DNA of 64,000 bases from Leucobacter sp. G161 (GCF_001482305.1 NZ_LOHP01000060.1:245230-309229), one strand, 5' to 3'; positions 44,997 through 53,385 are shown, counted from the stretch's first letter. Translations and numbers: made by a program. Notes: generated by a model not told the origin, from the sequence alone.

Positions 44997-45123
44997 CGGC
45001 GGTACGCGCATGCGTCGAAGACAAAGCTGCTGATCAGGCCTTACGGGTAGACGTTTCCGGGCAACCATGAAACGGTGGAAGAGAGAACTCAAAGCAGAGA
45101 GCCAACCCGTCAAGGGAGGAAAC

Positions 45124-45384
45124 ATGACTGACGAGTCCAGCCGGAACAAACAGCTCGCGAACCAGATGCAAGTCTGGGCAGCCATAGCGCTCATCATCGG
45201 CGTGGTCGGGGGTGCGTTCCTGCCGAACCTCGCTCTCTTCTTCCGCCCCAACATTCAGGAAGCCTGGCAGGTCATCCAGCCCATCGGGTCGCTGCTATCT
45301 CAGTTCGCACTACCGCTTGCCGCTGCACTACTCGTAGGAGCCATTGTGCTACGCCAGATGCCGGACCGCTCACAGGAGAGCTGA
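45124..45384 (+). CDS. small phage membrane protein, two helices
   Basis: 86 residues with two hydrophobic helices (VWAAIALIIGVVGGAFLPNLALF and LLSQFALPLAAALLVGAIVL) separated by a short polar loop, with a polar N-terminus and basic C-terminus. The two-helix layout resembles holins, but the position among early genes and tRNAs gives no support for lysis. AGGGAGGAAAC precedes ATG 45124, deciding this start over ATG 45067. Function unknown. Confidence 0.55.
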   Translation: MTDESSRNKQLANQMQVWAAIALIIGVVGGAFLPNLALFFRPNIQEAWQVIQPIGSLLSQFALPLAAALLVGAIVLRQMPDRSQES

Positions 45385-45398
45385 GGCCAGGCCCACCT

Positions 45399-45472
45399 GG
45401 CTCTCTAGCCCAACTGGCAGAGGCAGCGGATTCAAACCCCGCACAGTCCGAGTTCAAATCTCGGGAGAGCCA
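45399..45472 (+). tRNA. phage tRNA with CAA anticodon (Leu-type anticodon, class I shape)
   Basis: Acceptor GGCTCTC (45399-45405) pairs with GAGAGCC (45465-45471). T arm CCGAG-TTCAAAT-CTCGG is perfect. The anticodon arm GCGGA-TTCAAAC-CCCGC has one mismatch and shows CAA. A leucine tRNA should have a long variable arm, but here it is only ACAGT, and the D stem is imperfect. It may be a degenerate or unusual phage tRNA. Confidence 0.65.
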
Positions 45473-45495
45473 CGACGGCTACGAGCGCTCAGGGT

Positions 45496-45542
45496 GGTGT
45501 TGAGAGTAGCCAGTACTCGCGGTTCAATTCCGCGCCAACACC
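45496..45542 (+). ncRNA. truncated tRNA-like element
   Basis: Only 47 nt: GGTGTTG (45496-45502) pairs perfectly with CAACACC (45536-45542). A standard T arm CGCGG-TTCAATT-CCGCG occupies 45518-45534, but the D and anticodon arms are replaced by one small hairpin GAGTA-GCCAG-TACTC. It lies 23 nt after a full tRNA. It could be a tRNA remnant or a tRNA mimic. The rest of the 45385-45791 gap (45543-45791) shows no convincing gene. Confidence 0.5.
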
Positions 45543-45791
45543 GCCCACCTTCTCTCCCCCGGGGTGACGGGATGACGCACACACCCTATTCAAGCTGGAC
45601 GCTCTCGAGCCAGCACCCACGGTGTGTGCGCGAAGCGGCGGCGCAAGAACGTGCTGGCTCACGACCCAGCTTGCGTACCTCGCTACGGGTAGGGGCACTC
45701 CCGGCTCGCCCCCTACACAGCGTTGACGACTGGTCGGTGGATACGGCATGACTAAACACAATACCTCGCACCACACCACAGGGGGCTTGAC

Positions 45792-46010
45792 ATGCTGAAA
45801 GCAGGACAGCTCACTGATCTAAGCAAAGCCTCACCAGAAGACCAAGAAACCATCTGGTGGGTGTTGAGCCGCATGCAGTTAGAGCTCGAGTCCTACATGA
45901 GACAAGGCTTTGGAGAGCCGGGACCAGTGGAGACGCATGGGCTCGCGGCGCACAAAGTGCAGACCTACATCAAATCACTGTTTCGGGAGCTAGACCTCAC
46001 GAGCCCGTAA
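45792..46010 (+). CDS. small phage protein, unknown function
   Basis: 72 residues, soluble and helical (SPEDQETIWWVLSRMQLELESYM and LAAHKVQTYIKSLFRELDL). No motif recognised. GGGGGCTTG precedes ATG 45792. Its last 14 bp overlap the end of the convergent minus-strand gene, which supports that one of the two units was inserted later. Confidence 0.5.
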   Translation: MLKAGQLTDLSKASPEDQETIWWVLSRMQLELESYMRQGFGEPGPVETHGLAAHKVQTYIKSLFRELDLTSP

Positions 46011-46668
46011 TCATCTTGGTTGCAACTCCGCCGACGATACTCGCCAAGGTCTGAGCGAACGTGTCTCTGCCGAACCGGGTGGCGGCCGAACTCCATGTGC
46101 CTTTGTTTTCGGTAAACTCTTCGGCTGCGAACACTGCAATCCAGAGGTGTTGGAGGTCTTCCCTGAGCGCCTCAGCATCCCGGTGTTCCAAGGCGTGCTC
46201 AACTGCAGCAAGGAGATGCTCTATGTATGCCCTGAAGTCGTTATCCAGCGTGTCGTCTGCCGAAAGAGCTTCGCGGATGATTGCGAGCAGCTCGTGGACA
46301 CGGTCGGCAGCCAGGGGCGGCGTTACGCTCTGAGCCATGTCGATCATGTCAGCGAGCATCTCAAGTGCGTCCAAGCTCGCTTCCGGGAAAGCTCGTTCGG
46401 GGTCCAGCGGGGCATCCCACCCAGCCGGGTATGCAAGCACGGATTTCACCCACTGCGCCGCACGCTTTCTCGGGATGCCTACGTTCCGGTTAGCTGCTTC
46501 CCATTCATCCAGGATGGCGTCTACAGATTCGAGGAGCGAAACCGCTTCCCTCGTTTGAGACAGGAACCCGCTTCCACGAACCCTCTCAGCTGTCGGCCGC
46601 GAGGTAGCGTCAATTGCCGCTTTCCATCTCACAAGGATCGCATGTAATTCACGTGCTGGATTCGACAT
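45997..46668 (-). CDS. minus-strand prophage cargo protein, unknown function
   Basis: 223 residues, almost entirely helical and acidic, with a C-terminal hydrophobic segment DTFAQTLASIVGGVATKM that could insert in a membrane. It runs against the phage genes, as cargo (moron) genes often do. TAGAGT (minus strand) lies 7 nt before ATG 46668, giving it its own leaderless promoter, as in host genes. I do not recognise the family; helical body plus a terminal hydrophobic stretch occurs in some abortive-infection effectors, but that is only an analogy. Confidence 0.6.
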   Translation of the reverse strand: MSNPARELHAILVRWKAAIDATSRPTAERVRGSGFLSQTREAVSLLESVDAILDEWEAANRNVGIPRKRAAQWVKSVLAYPAGWDAPLDPERAFPEASLDALEMLADMIDMAQSVTPPLAADRVHELLAIIREALSADDTLDNDFRAYIEHLLAAVEHALEHRDAEALREDLQHLWIAVFAAEEFTENKGTWSSAATRFGRDTFAQTLASIVGGVATKMITGS

Positions 46669-46896
46669 ACACCCCACTCTATCCGCGCACCCGACCCACT
46701 TCCCGCGCGTGACGGGACCGACTGGCTCTGTGGGTACGCCACGGGCCCAGGAAGCGGGCATGACGGTAGACGTTCCCAGCTACAAGCGATCATGCACGGT
46801 CGCATCACGCCGTACTCGACCAGTAAAAGGAACTTCGTTCGAGAGCCGGTGGCGACAAGGCGCGCACTCAGATGATGATGCGAGCGCCCTGCGGGT

Positions 46897-47379
46897 CTAT
46901 GCCAGGACAGGGAACCCACTGAATCCGTATTGTGCGCCATCTGGACGAAACTGCACGGTCTCCGAATAGTTTCTAGACACAACCTCGTCGGTCTCGTTCT
47001 GTTGCCACCAATGGTCAATCGCACGACAAATGCTCTCGCAGAATCGGCGAAGATCAAGGTTGTATGTCTCGCCAAATGTGTTCATATGGAGCACTATGTT
47101 GTTAGGGACAGGAAGCGAAAACACAATACGGTCATACGTTTTCCCTTGATACTTACCCTGGTGAAGCATCCCGCATCGGAGCTTGTAGACATCTTCAGCA
47201 CTAAGCCCGATGTCAGAGGCGCGGTTTTCCACCCAGCGCTTATATTGCGCGCCTGACGTTTCCCCATTGTCGGATGAGAGAGCACTGCATATGTCGATTC
47301 CTGCGAGGGCAGTGAACAGCGCGGGAACCCAGAGCTCAGCCTCGAGCGCACGTCGCACATCTTTCGTTACATAGAACAT
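46897..47379 (-). CDS. minus-strand cargo protein with HEPN-like R-x4-H motif
   Basis: 160 residues, clearly less GC-rich than its neighbours. A helical N-terminus (VRRALEAELWVPALFTALAGIDICSAL) is followed by EDVYKLRCGMLHQGKYQG, where Arg68-x4-His73 matches the R-x(4-6)-H signature of HEPN RNases in the expected end-of-helix context. The C-terminal half is mixed alpha/beta. GGAGGTAGAG precedes ATG 47379. HEPN proteins occur as toxins and anti-phage RNases, so a superinfection-defence role is possible; it is inferred from one motif, location and base composition. Confidence 0.6.
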   Translation of the reverse strand: MFYVTKDVRRALEAELWVPALFTALAGIDICSALSSDNGETSGAQYKRWVENRASDIGLSAEDVYKLRCGMLHQGKYQGKTYDRIVFSLPVPNNIVLHMNTFGETYNLDLRRFCESICRAIDHWWQQNETDEVVSRNYSETVQFRPDGAQYGFSGFPVLA

Positions 47380-47515
47380 CAGGTAACTCTACCTCCGCAG
47401 TTCTGCTCCCACGCGCGGCAGTACGCCACCCCTATTCTTCCTCCGCGCCGTACCGCTGACAACACCCATCGAACCCGGGTACGAGCGCGGAGGAACCTAC
47501 TTACGGAGGCCGACC

Positions 47516-47848
47516 GTGGAAACCCTGCACGCCGTACTGCTCCTCATCGGAGCACACTACGTCGCTGACTTCGCCATGCAGAACGACTACGTGGCGACCG
47601 CGAAGGCAGACACGAAACGGCCCGACTGGATCCACGCACTCACCGCACACTCGGCACACCATGCAGTAGCTGCTGGTGTCACACTCGCTGTCCTCGGACT
47701 CCCGTGGATGTTCGGAGCACTCTTCACTGGCATCACGCACTGGCTCATCGACTATGGCAAGGCAGTACGCGGCTGGTACGGCTACCACGCAGACCAGGGC
47801 ATGCACACGGGCGTAGCGATCGGCCTCGCCACGGCGTTAACAATATGA
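47516..47848 (+). CDS. DUF3307-like phage membrane protein
   Basis: 110 residues, mostly hydrophobic. It contains GAHYVADFAMQNDYVATAKADTKRP and ALTAHSAHHAVAAGVTL, then THWLIDYGKA and a final HTGVAIGLATALTI. The pattern of H-Y-x-x-D-F-x-x-Q and repeated His is that of DUF3307 family proteins found in phages and bacteria; function unknown. GTG 47516 follows TTACGGAGG. The stop overlaps the next start region (ATATGA). Confidence 0.65.
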   Translation: METLHAVLLLIGAHYVADFAMQNDYVATAKADTKRPDWIHALTAHSAHHAVAAGVTLAVLGLPWMFGALFTGITHWLIDYGKAVRGWYGYHADQGMHTGVAIGLATALTI

Positions 47849-47859
47849 CGGAGGCATTG

Positions 47860-48105
47860 ATGAGCCCGAGCAGCACCATCCGCAGGGAGCGCACCAACCG
47901 CCGCGCCTGGGCGTACAAGCCATGGCTCAGCATCGGCCGCCCGACCACTATCGGGCACGACGAATGGTCCCGCTACACGCTCGCCATCGGCTTCGGTTTC
48001 ACAGGACGCATCATCATCGCTCTCCGCGGCTGCGGCGACCACGCATGCATGCGGCAGACGATCGCCTACACGCGATGGCTCGAGGAGGAGCAGGAAGATG
48101 AGTGA
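47860..48105 (+). CDS. small phage protein, unknown function
   Basis: 81 residues. It is basic at the N-terminus (STIRRERTNRRAWAYKPW) and ends acidic (WLEEEQEDE). ATG 47860 is preferred because CGGAGG stands 5-6 nt upstream; ATG 47845, overlapping the previous stop, is the alternative. No motif recognised. The gene overlaps the next by 8 bp, in a chain of coupled small genes. Confidence 0.5.
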   Translation: MSPSSTIRRERTNRRAWAYKPWLSIGRPTTIGHDEWSRYTLAIGFGFTGRIIIALRGCGDHACMRQTIAYTRWLEEEQEDE

Positions 48106-48409
48106 CCAGCACGTCATTGATACTCCCCCACCAGGGAAAATTGAACTCACCGTAGGCGGTCAGCTCGTCGACATCACTGAGCTTGGCAGCATCCTCACCG
48201 CCGCCGGCGAGTCAATCAATGCTTGCTTCGGCACTGCCGACAGCGCTGCCGAGTACCGCCGGAGAGCAGAAGCAGCAGAGGCCAAGCTTGAACAGCTGGC
48301 CGACCTCGTGAACTTCCACGGCACCCTCGCCAACCGCGATGGCGGCAAGGTCATTCTCCTCGACTGGGCACACCTCACCAAGATCATGAATGGGACACGC
48401 GATGAGTGA
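48098..48409 (+). CDS. small phage protein, unknown function
   Basis: 103 residues with a predicted coiled helix near the middle (AAEYRRRAEAAEAKLEQLADL) and a short beta-like N-terminus (KIELTVGGQLVDI). Part of the coupled small-gene chain: it overlaps the previous gene by 8 bp and the next by 8 bp (ATGAGTGA). No family recognised. Confidence 0.5.
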   Translation: MSDQHVIDTPPPGKIELTVGGQLVDITELGSILTAAGESINACFGTADSAAEYRRRAEAAEAKLEQLADLVNFHGTLANRDGGKVILLDWAHLTKIMNGTRDE

Positions 48410-48650
48410 GCAAACCAAGGCCGCACTAGACGCAGCCCTCGAAGCGCACATCGCAGACGAATGCGACGGCATGCTCACCGCATACATCCTCCAAGCCGAG
48501 TACACCAGCCCCCACTTGATGGACGACCGCAGCACAGGCTACTTCCGCGCTATCGGCGAACGTCAGTCCTTCACGACCACGCTCGGCCTCACACGCTACC
48601 TCGACGAGACCGTGACCGCGCTCACCGCAGGAGTGATAGCTGATGAGTGA
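48402..48650 (+). CDS. small phage protein, unknown function
   Basis: 82 residues, acidic, soluble (MSEQTKAALDAALEAHIADE...RYLDETVTALTAGVIADE). Start ATG 48402 overlaps the previous stop and its own stop overlaps the next start (ATGAGTGA), so three genes in a row use the same coupling. No domain recognised. Confidence 0.5.
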   Translation: MSEQTKAALDAALEAHIADECDGMLTAYILQAEYTSPHLMDDRSTGYFRAIGERQSFTTTLGLTRYLDETVTALTAGVIADE

Positions 48651-48759
48651 CCAACCCGCTTGTGAAGGCTGCGGCCGCCGCTACCCATCCGTACGCGCCG
48701 CGATGCTCTGCTGTGTCGAGGAATACCGGGGCGGCCGATACACCGAGGAGCAACGATGA
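48643..48759 (+). CDS. 38-residue Cys-rich phage miniprotein
   Basis: Starts MSDQPACEGCGRRYPSVRAA and continues with a CC pair: C-x2-C (residues 7, 10) and Cys-Cys near residues 23-24, a plausible single zinc site. Similar short C-x2-C...CC proteins sit among actinophage early genes. It is coupled on both sides (ATGAGTGA upstream, ATGA downstream), which is good evidence that it is translated despite its size. Confidence 0.55.
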   Translation: MSDQPACEGCGRRYPSVRAAMLCCVEEYRGGRYTEEQR

Positions 48760-48971
48760 ACGCGATAGTCGTGGAGGCCGGCGGTGTCAGGGTCGACGGC
48801 ACTCTCATCCCGGGGCACAGGATCCTGGAAAACCCAGTGATCAGACGCAGCGGACCTACAACTCTCGGGCCATCGATCACGCTCACGATCTACGCCGACA
48901 CCGTGACTATCTCAGACGCAGCCAAAGCACTAGGCCGCAACGTCATCGAGATACACGGGGACCAGGCATAA
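48756..48971 (+). CDS. small phage protein, unknown function
   Basis: 71 residues, predicted mostly beta (NAIVVEAGGVRVDG, GPSITLTIYADTVTI) with a final helix and strand. ATG 48756 overlaps the preceding stop codon by 4 nt. No family recognised. Last of the chain of small coupled genes before HNH. Confidence 0.5.
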   Translation: MNAIVVEAGGVRVDGTLIPGHRILENPVIRRSGPTTLGPSITLTIYADTVTISDAAKALGRNVIEIHGDQA

Positions 48972-49028
48972 GCGGTACGGCACTGACTCCAACCGCCAAC
49001 CTGGTCAGCACCATCTGCGGAGGCAACC

Positions 49029-49379
49029 ATGCGAGTCTGCTCCACCCCAGGATGCCCAACCGTCTACCCACGGCATGAGGGTAGCCGGTGTGCCACCCAT
49101 AGGGCCCAAGCCGATCGGGCAAGAGGCACCGCGACACAGCGCGGCTATAACAGCCGAGGGCACCAAGCCTTCCGCACCGCAGTCATCCAGCGCGACCCCA
49201 TCTGCGTCGTCTGCCACCTCAACCCCAGCACTGTTGCCGACCACCACCCACGCAGCAGACGCGAACTCACCGACCTCGCACTCAACCCCAACAACCCAGA
49301 GTACGGACGTGGACTCTGCCACGACTGCCACTCACGCGAAACAGCAGCCAACCAACCCGGCGGCTGGCACCAAGGCTAA
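49029..49379 (+). CDS. HNH endonuclease
   Basis: 116 residues. An N-terminal Cys pair (CSTPGCPTV) and a second ribbon (CVVC...CHDC) frame the HNH core ADHHPRSRRE...NPEYGRGLCHDCH. Phage HNH proteins placed directly upstream of terminase genes assist cos cleavage and DNA packaging in HK97-type phages; this position is the same. GCGGAGGCAACC precedes ATG 49029. Confidence 0.88.
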   Translation: MRVCSTPGCPTVYPRHEGSRCATHRAQADRARGTATQRGYNSRGHQAFRTAVIQRDPICVVCHLNPSTVADHHPRSRRELTDLALNPNNPEYGRGLCHDCHSRETAANQPGGWHQG

Positions 49380-49408
49380 GCACCACCTGTTGACCAAGGC
49401 GCACACCA

Positions 49409-49420
49409 GGGGGTACCCCC
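49409..49420. other. GGGGGTACCCCC palindrome in the HNH-terS gap (possible cos-region mark)
   Basis: A perfect 12-bp palindrome in the 159-bp non-coding gap between HNH and the small terminase gene, where cos sites of HNH-containing phages often lie. This is a positional guess. Confidence 0.25.
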
Positions 49421-49538
49421 ACCCTGTATCCGAGTCACAGGACCGCCGGGGAGGGCTGTAAATGGTGCGGAGGGTTCAAAACTTTCGCCCTTGCCCGTTC
49501 TGGCTCCCTTGATCTGCTCTGAGAGGCGGTGATTGCTT

Positions 49539-50066
49539 ATGGCTTCTGGTGGTGCTCGCAATCGTTCTGGCCCTCAGCCTGATCCGCGTTCTGGTCGTTC
49601 TGATCGGCGCGGTCTGAAGTTCAACCAGCTCCCTGGTGAGGGGTGGGCTGGTGTTGCTCCTGAGTTCCCTCTGCCTGAGATGTCGCGTTATGCGTGGGAG
49701 GTTGACGAGGACGGGAAGCGTCGCGAAGTGTACGACTCGGATCTGACGCAGGAGTTTCGATCGCGTGAGGTTGAGGTGTGGCTTGAGGCTTGGCTCACCC
49801 CGCAGGCAGCGATGTGGTCTGAGGAGTCTTGGCGGTGGCAGATTGTCGCCGAGTACTGCCGGTTGAAGACCGTTGTTGAGATGCGGCCTGATGCGAACGC
49901 CGCTTTGGTGGCTCAGTTGCACAGGTTTCGTGACCAGATTGGTTTGACGCCTGCTGGCCTTCGCGAGAACGGCTGGGAGATCGTCGCAGATGAGAGTGCC
50001 GGTAAGCAGGACCCTGAACCCAGCGGGGGGACCGTGAAGCCTCAGCGGCGTTTGAGGGCGGTGTGA
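49539..50066 (+). CDS. terminase small subunit (putative)
   Basis: About 175 residues encoded between HNH and the large terminase subunit, the standard place for TerS. A basic, Gly/Arg-rich N-terminus (DNA binding) precedes a helical region (SEESWRWQIVAEYCRLKTVVEMRPDANAALVAQLHRF). GAGAGGCGG lies 9 nt before ATG 49539. It would recognise the packaging site and recruit TerL. The family was not recognised from sequence alone, so the call rests mostly on position. Confidence 0.7.
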   Translation: MASGGARNRSGPQPDPRSGRSDRRGLKFNQLPGEGWAGVAPEFPLPEMSRYAWEVDEDGKRREVYDSDLTQEFRSREVEVWLEAWLTPQAAMWSEESWRWQIVAEYCRLKTVVEMRPDANAALVAQLHRFRDQIGLTPAGLRENGWEIVADESAGKQDPEPSGGTVKPQRRLRAV

Positions 50067-50069
50067 CGG

Positions 50070-51812
50070 GTGTCTGAGTTCGTTATTGATTTCCCCACTC
50101 TTGGAGACATTGGTGATGCGTGGATTTCGCAGCATTGCAAAGTGCCGAACGGTGTGACTCGTGGCAAGCCGTTTCAGATGTCGGATTGGCAGTTCTGGTG
50201 CCATGCGAACCGCTACCGGATCCGTGAGGATGCGAAGTTTGTTCCCCCGGAGGAAGTGGGGCCGGATAACCCGCCCGTACTGAACCAGGCGTTCTTCTAC
50301 CGCATGACGATGATCGTCGCGCCGCAGAAGACTGGCAAGGGGCCATATTCGGCGTCTCAGGTCGCGTTTGAGGCGTGTGGGCCTTCCGTGTTCGCGGGTT
50401 GGGCTGCCGCTTCCGACAAGTACGAGTGCTCGGAGCATGGGTGCCCGTGTGGGTGGGTGTACGAGTACATCGAAGGTGAACCGAAGGGTATGCGGCATCC
50501 GTCACCACTCATTCAGATCACCGCGTATTCGGAAGACCAGACGGCGAACATTTACCGCCCGCTGCAGGCGATGATCAAGCTCGGCCCACTCAAGCACATG
50601 CTTGCGGTGCGTGAGGGTTTCATTCGCATCATGGGGCAGTCCGAAGATGATGACTTTGACCGCATCGACATTGTGACTTCTAATGCCCAGTCTCGTCTTG
50701 GTAACCCGATTTCGGATGCTGAGCAGGATGAGGTTGGCCTGTACACGGCACGCAACAAGATGGTGAACGTTGCTGACACTCAGGCGCGTGGTGCTGCCGG
50801 CATGGGCGGTCGCACGCACCTGACTACGAACGCCTGGAACCCCGCAGAGAACTCTTACGCTCAGCAGATTTACGAGGCCGCTGAGGATGACGTGTTCGTC
50901 TTCTACCGCGACCCCGATAGGGCGTTGAAAGACGAGGACGGGAAGGCGCTCGACTACAAGAACCCGGATGATCGTCGCAAGATCCATGAGTACGTGTACG
51001 AGGGGTCTTGGTGGGTCGATCTGAACTCGATTGAGCAGACCGCCCGCTCGTTGATGAAGCGTGACCCGGCCCAGGCTGAACGGTTCTTTGGGAACCGTCT
51101 CAAGATGGGCCAAGGGCACTGGGTGACCGAGGAAGAGTGGAGCCTGAAGCGGTTCCCGATCCTCGTGAAGTCACGCACGAAGGTTGCCCTCGGTATGGAC
51201 CTGTCGAACAACAACGACTGGACGGGGATCAGGCTCGAGACCGCTGATCAGTATCAGTTCACCCCCACGTATGACGTGGGAGGCGACAAGCGGCTGACGA
51301 TTTGGGATCCCTCGAAGTGGGGCGGGTTCATCCCCCGCGGTGAGGTCCGTGCCGCGGTCGACCAGCTCGCGAAGGACTACGAGATCGTGCGCGCCTACAT
51401 CGACCCTGCCGGGTCCGCGATGGGTGCCACGAGTGATGACGCGTTAGACGACGACGATTCTTGGCGTACTGAGCTTGCCGAGTGGGCGCAGAAGTACGGG
51501 CCGAAGGTGTTCATTCCGTGGGAGTGTTCCCGAGTCACACCGATGCACCGGTCGCTGGAGCAGTTCCGTTCGGTGATCCGTAACCCGGAGTCTGACTTCA
51601 CGCATGACGGCTGCCTTACGACCTCATTACACGTTCGTAATGCGGTCATGGTCGCCAAAACGGGCAAGCGGTATGTCCTCGGAAAGCCTCGCGGCTCTGA
51701 CCATCTCAAGATCGATATGACGATGAGTTCCGGTCTTGCTCACGAGGCAACTATGGACGCTACTAAGGACGATCTTTTCAAAACTGAACACGCCAGCCTT
51801 GTCTGGATCTAA
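50070..51812 (+). CDS. terminase large subunit
   Basis: Packaging motor ATPase and nuclease. 580 residues. Walker A-type VAPQKTGKGPYSA near residue 82; Walker B region around DIVTSNAQSRLGNPISDAEQDEVGL; nuclease domain starts VALGMDLSNNNDWTGIRLE with the first metal Asp and continues with RAYIDPAGSAMG. HWVTEEEW is the usual linker. GTG start 3 nt after terS. The GC content of the coding sequence is lower than in host genes. Confidence 0.9.
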   Translation: MSEFVIDFPTLGDIGDAWISQHCKVPNGVTRGKPFQMSDWQFWCHANRYRIREDAKFVPPEEVGPDNPPVLNQAFFYRMTMIVAPQKTGKGPYSASQVAFEACGPSVFAGWAAASDKYECSEHGCPCGWVYEYIEGEPKGMRHPSPLIQITAYSEDQTANIYRPLQAMIKLGPLKHMLAVREGFIRIMGQSEDDDFDRIDIVTSNAQSRLGNPISDAEQDEVGLYTARNKMVNVADTQARGAAGMGGRTHLTTNAWNPAENSYAQQIYEAAEDDVFVFYRDPDRALKDEDGKALDYKNPDDRRKIHEYVYEGSWWVDLNSIEQTARSLMKRDPAQAERFFGNRLKMGQGHWVTEEEWSLKRFPILVKSRTKVALGMDLSNNNDWTGIRLETADQYQFTPTYDVGGDKRLTIWDPSKWGGFIPRGEVRAAVDQLAKDYEIVRAYIDPAGSAMGATSDDALDDDDSWRTELAEWAQKYGPKVFIPWECSRVTPMHRSLEQFRSVIRNPESDFTHDGCLTTSLHVRNAVMVAKTGKRYVLGKPRGSDHLKIDMTMSSGLAHEATMDATKDDLFKTEHASLVWI

Positions 51813-51831
51813 CGACCCGAAGGGGGTGCCA

Positions 51832-53385
51832 ATGTCAGCAAAAACTGGTGAAGCAGCCCTGGAACGGGCGGTGCGCATTTACGAACGTCTCGACGCGAGG
51901 CGCACGGAGATTGACAAGGCCGAGAACTACTTTGGTGGAGCTCAGACGCTCACATTCGCTACCAAGGAGTGGCTTGACAAGAACGGAGCTCGTTTTAACG
52001 GGTTCTCCGATAACTGGTGTGCTACGGTCGCGAACTCTGAGAGTGAGCGTCTTGCGCATACGGGTATCAAGTACCGGGACCGAGGCGAAGGTGACGATGG
52101 GCTCGACACCTACGGTCGCAAGGCTGACGCTCTCGGGATCGCGACGTGGGATGACTGGCTCCGCAACGAGATGGACGCACAGCAGTCTCAGGGCATCCTG
52201 ACAACGCTGATCGCGCGCCGTTCCTTCGTGTCAGTGTGGTCCTCCGACCAGGACGGCACTCCACAGTACGAGTGGGAGCACCCTGCGAATGTCGAGGTGG
52301 ACTACCACTGGATGAACCCGCGCCAGCGTCAGGCCGCGATTAAGACGTGGCTGGACGAAACACACGAGTTCCTGCTCCTCGATGACGGCGCAAGCCTGTG
52401 GAAGTGGCGCCGGTCTCGCGAGCAAATGACTGACGCCAAGCAGGCGCAAACGGCACAAGCAAAGCAACGGCAAAACGGCACGACCGGTGGTTGGGACGCT
52501 TGGTCCGGAGCGGGCGAGGACACCTGGCCGATCCCGAACCCCATCGGTGAGGTGTCTTTCGTTGAAGTCCCAAACCGGCCCATGCTCCGAGGCGAGCCAG
52601 TCAGCGAGATTGAGGGCGTCATGCCCATGCAGGACGCAATCAACCTGCTGTGGGCGTACCTGTTCCATGCGGCAGATTATGCGTCGATGCCGGCGCGTGT
52701 GCTCCTGGGCACGAACCCGCCGATGCGCAACGTCCTTGACGAGAGCGGCAACGTGGTCGGTCAGTCTCCGATCACGATGCCGGAACTCAACGAGGCACGC
52801 ATGGCGGTGTTCAACAACGAGAACGCGAAGATTGACCAGTGGGATCCTGCCCAGCTGGACCCGTTTACGAAAGTCATCGAGGTCGCAGTCGGACACATCG
52901 CTGCGCAGACGCGTACCCCGCCGCACTATCTGGTGGCGAACAAGGGCATCTCGAACCTGTCGGGTGACGCGCTCAAATCGGCGGAGATCGGTCTGGTAAA
53001 GAAAGCCGTGGAGTTCCAGCGCTTCGCCACCCCCGCACTTCGCGACGTACACCGCCTCGGGCATCTCGTGCGCGGAAACACTGCGCTTGCTGAGGCGACG
53101 AGGTTTGCGACGCTCACGTGGGCAAACCCGGAGATCCGTTCAGAATCGGAACTCGCTGACGCCCTCGTGAAGAAGAAGAGCATCGGATACCCCACGAAGT
53201 ACCTGATGGAACTCGACGGAGTGAGCCCGACAGACATGCTCCGCATTGAGCGAATGCTTGAAGAGGAACGCGCAGCAGATCCGCTGAACCACGCGCTTCG
53301 AGACTTGGGGGGTGCTGATGATCCCGCAGGCGGCCCAAGCGCACTACCTGAACCAGCGGCAGATCGCAGCTCTCTCGGTAGCTGA
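51832..53385 (+). CDS. portal protein (SPP1 Gp6-like)
   Basis: 517 residues forming the dodecameric DNA entry ring. The N-terminal YERLDARRTEIDKAENYFGG and WCATVANSESERLAHTGI, then VEVPNRPMLRGEPVSEIEGVMPMQDAINLLWAYLFHAADYAS are typical of Gp6-like portals. GAAGGGGGTG precedes ATG 51832, which decides the start. It overlaps the MuF-like gene by 68 bp. Confidence 0.88.
   Translation: MSAKTGEAALERAVRIYERLDARRTEIDKAENYFGGAQTLTFATKEWLDKNGARFNGFSDNWCATVANSESERLAHTGIKYRDRGEGDDGLDTYGRKADALGIATWDDWLRNEMDAQQSQGILTTLIARRSFVSVWSSDQDGTPQYEWEHPANVEVDYHWMNPRQRQAAIKTWLDETHEFLLLDDGASLWKWRRSREQMTDAKQAQTAQAKQRQNGTTGGWDAWSGAGEDTWPIPNPIGEVSFVEVPNRPMLRGEPVSEIEGVMPMQDAINLLWAYLFHAADYASMPARVLLGTNPPMRNVLDESGNVVGQSPITMPELNEARMAVFNNENAKIDQWDPAQLDPFTKVIEVAVGHIAAQTRTPPHYLVANKGISNLSGDALKSAEIGLVKKAVEFQRFATPALRDVHRLGHLVRGNTALAEATRFATLTWANPEIRSESELADALVKKKSIGYPTKYLMELDGVSPTDMLRIERMLEEERAADPLNHALRDLGGADDPAGGPSALPEPAADRSSLGS

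Noticed and set aside
45124..45384. two-helix membrane protein as holin
   Set aside because: Topology fits, but there is no endolysin nearby and the place is among early genes and tRNAs.
45567..45751. plus-strand frame in the gap after the tRNA-like element
   Set aside because: No ribosome binding site, low-complexity Ser/Arg/Pro content and no family.
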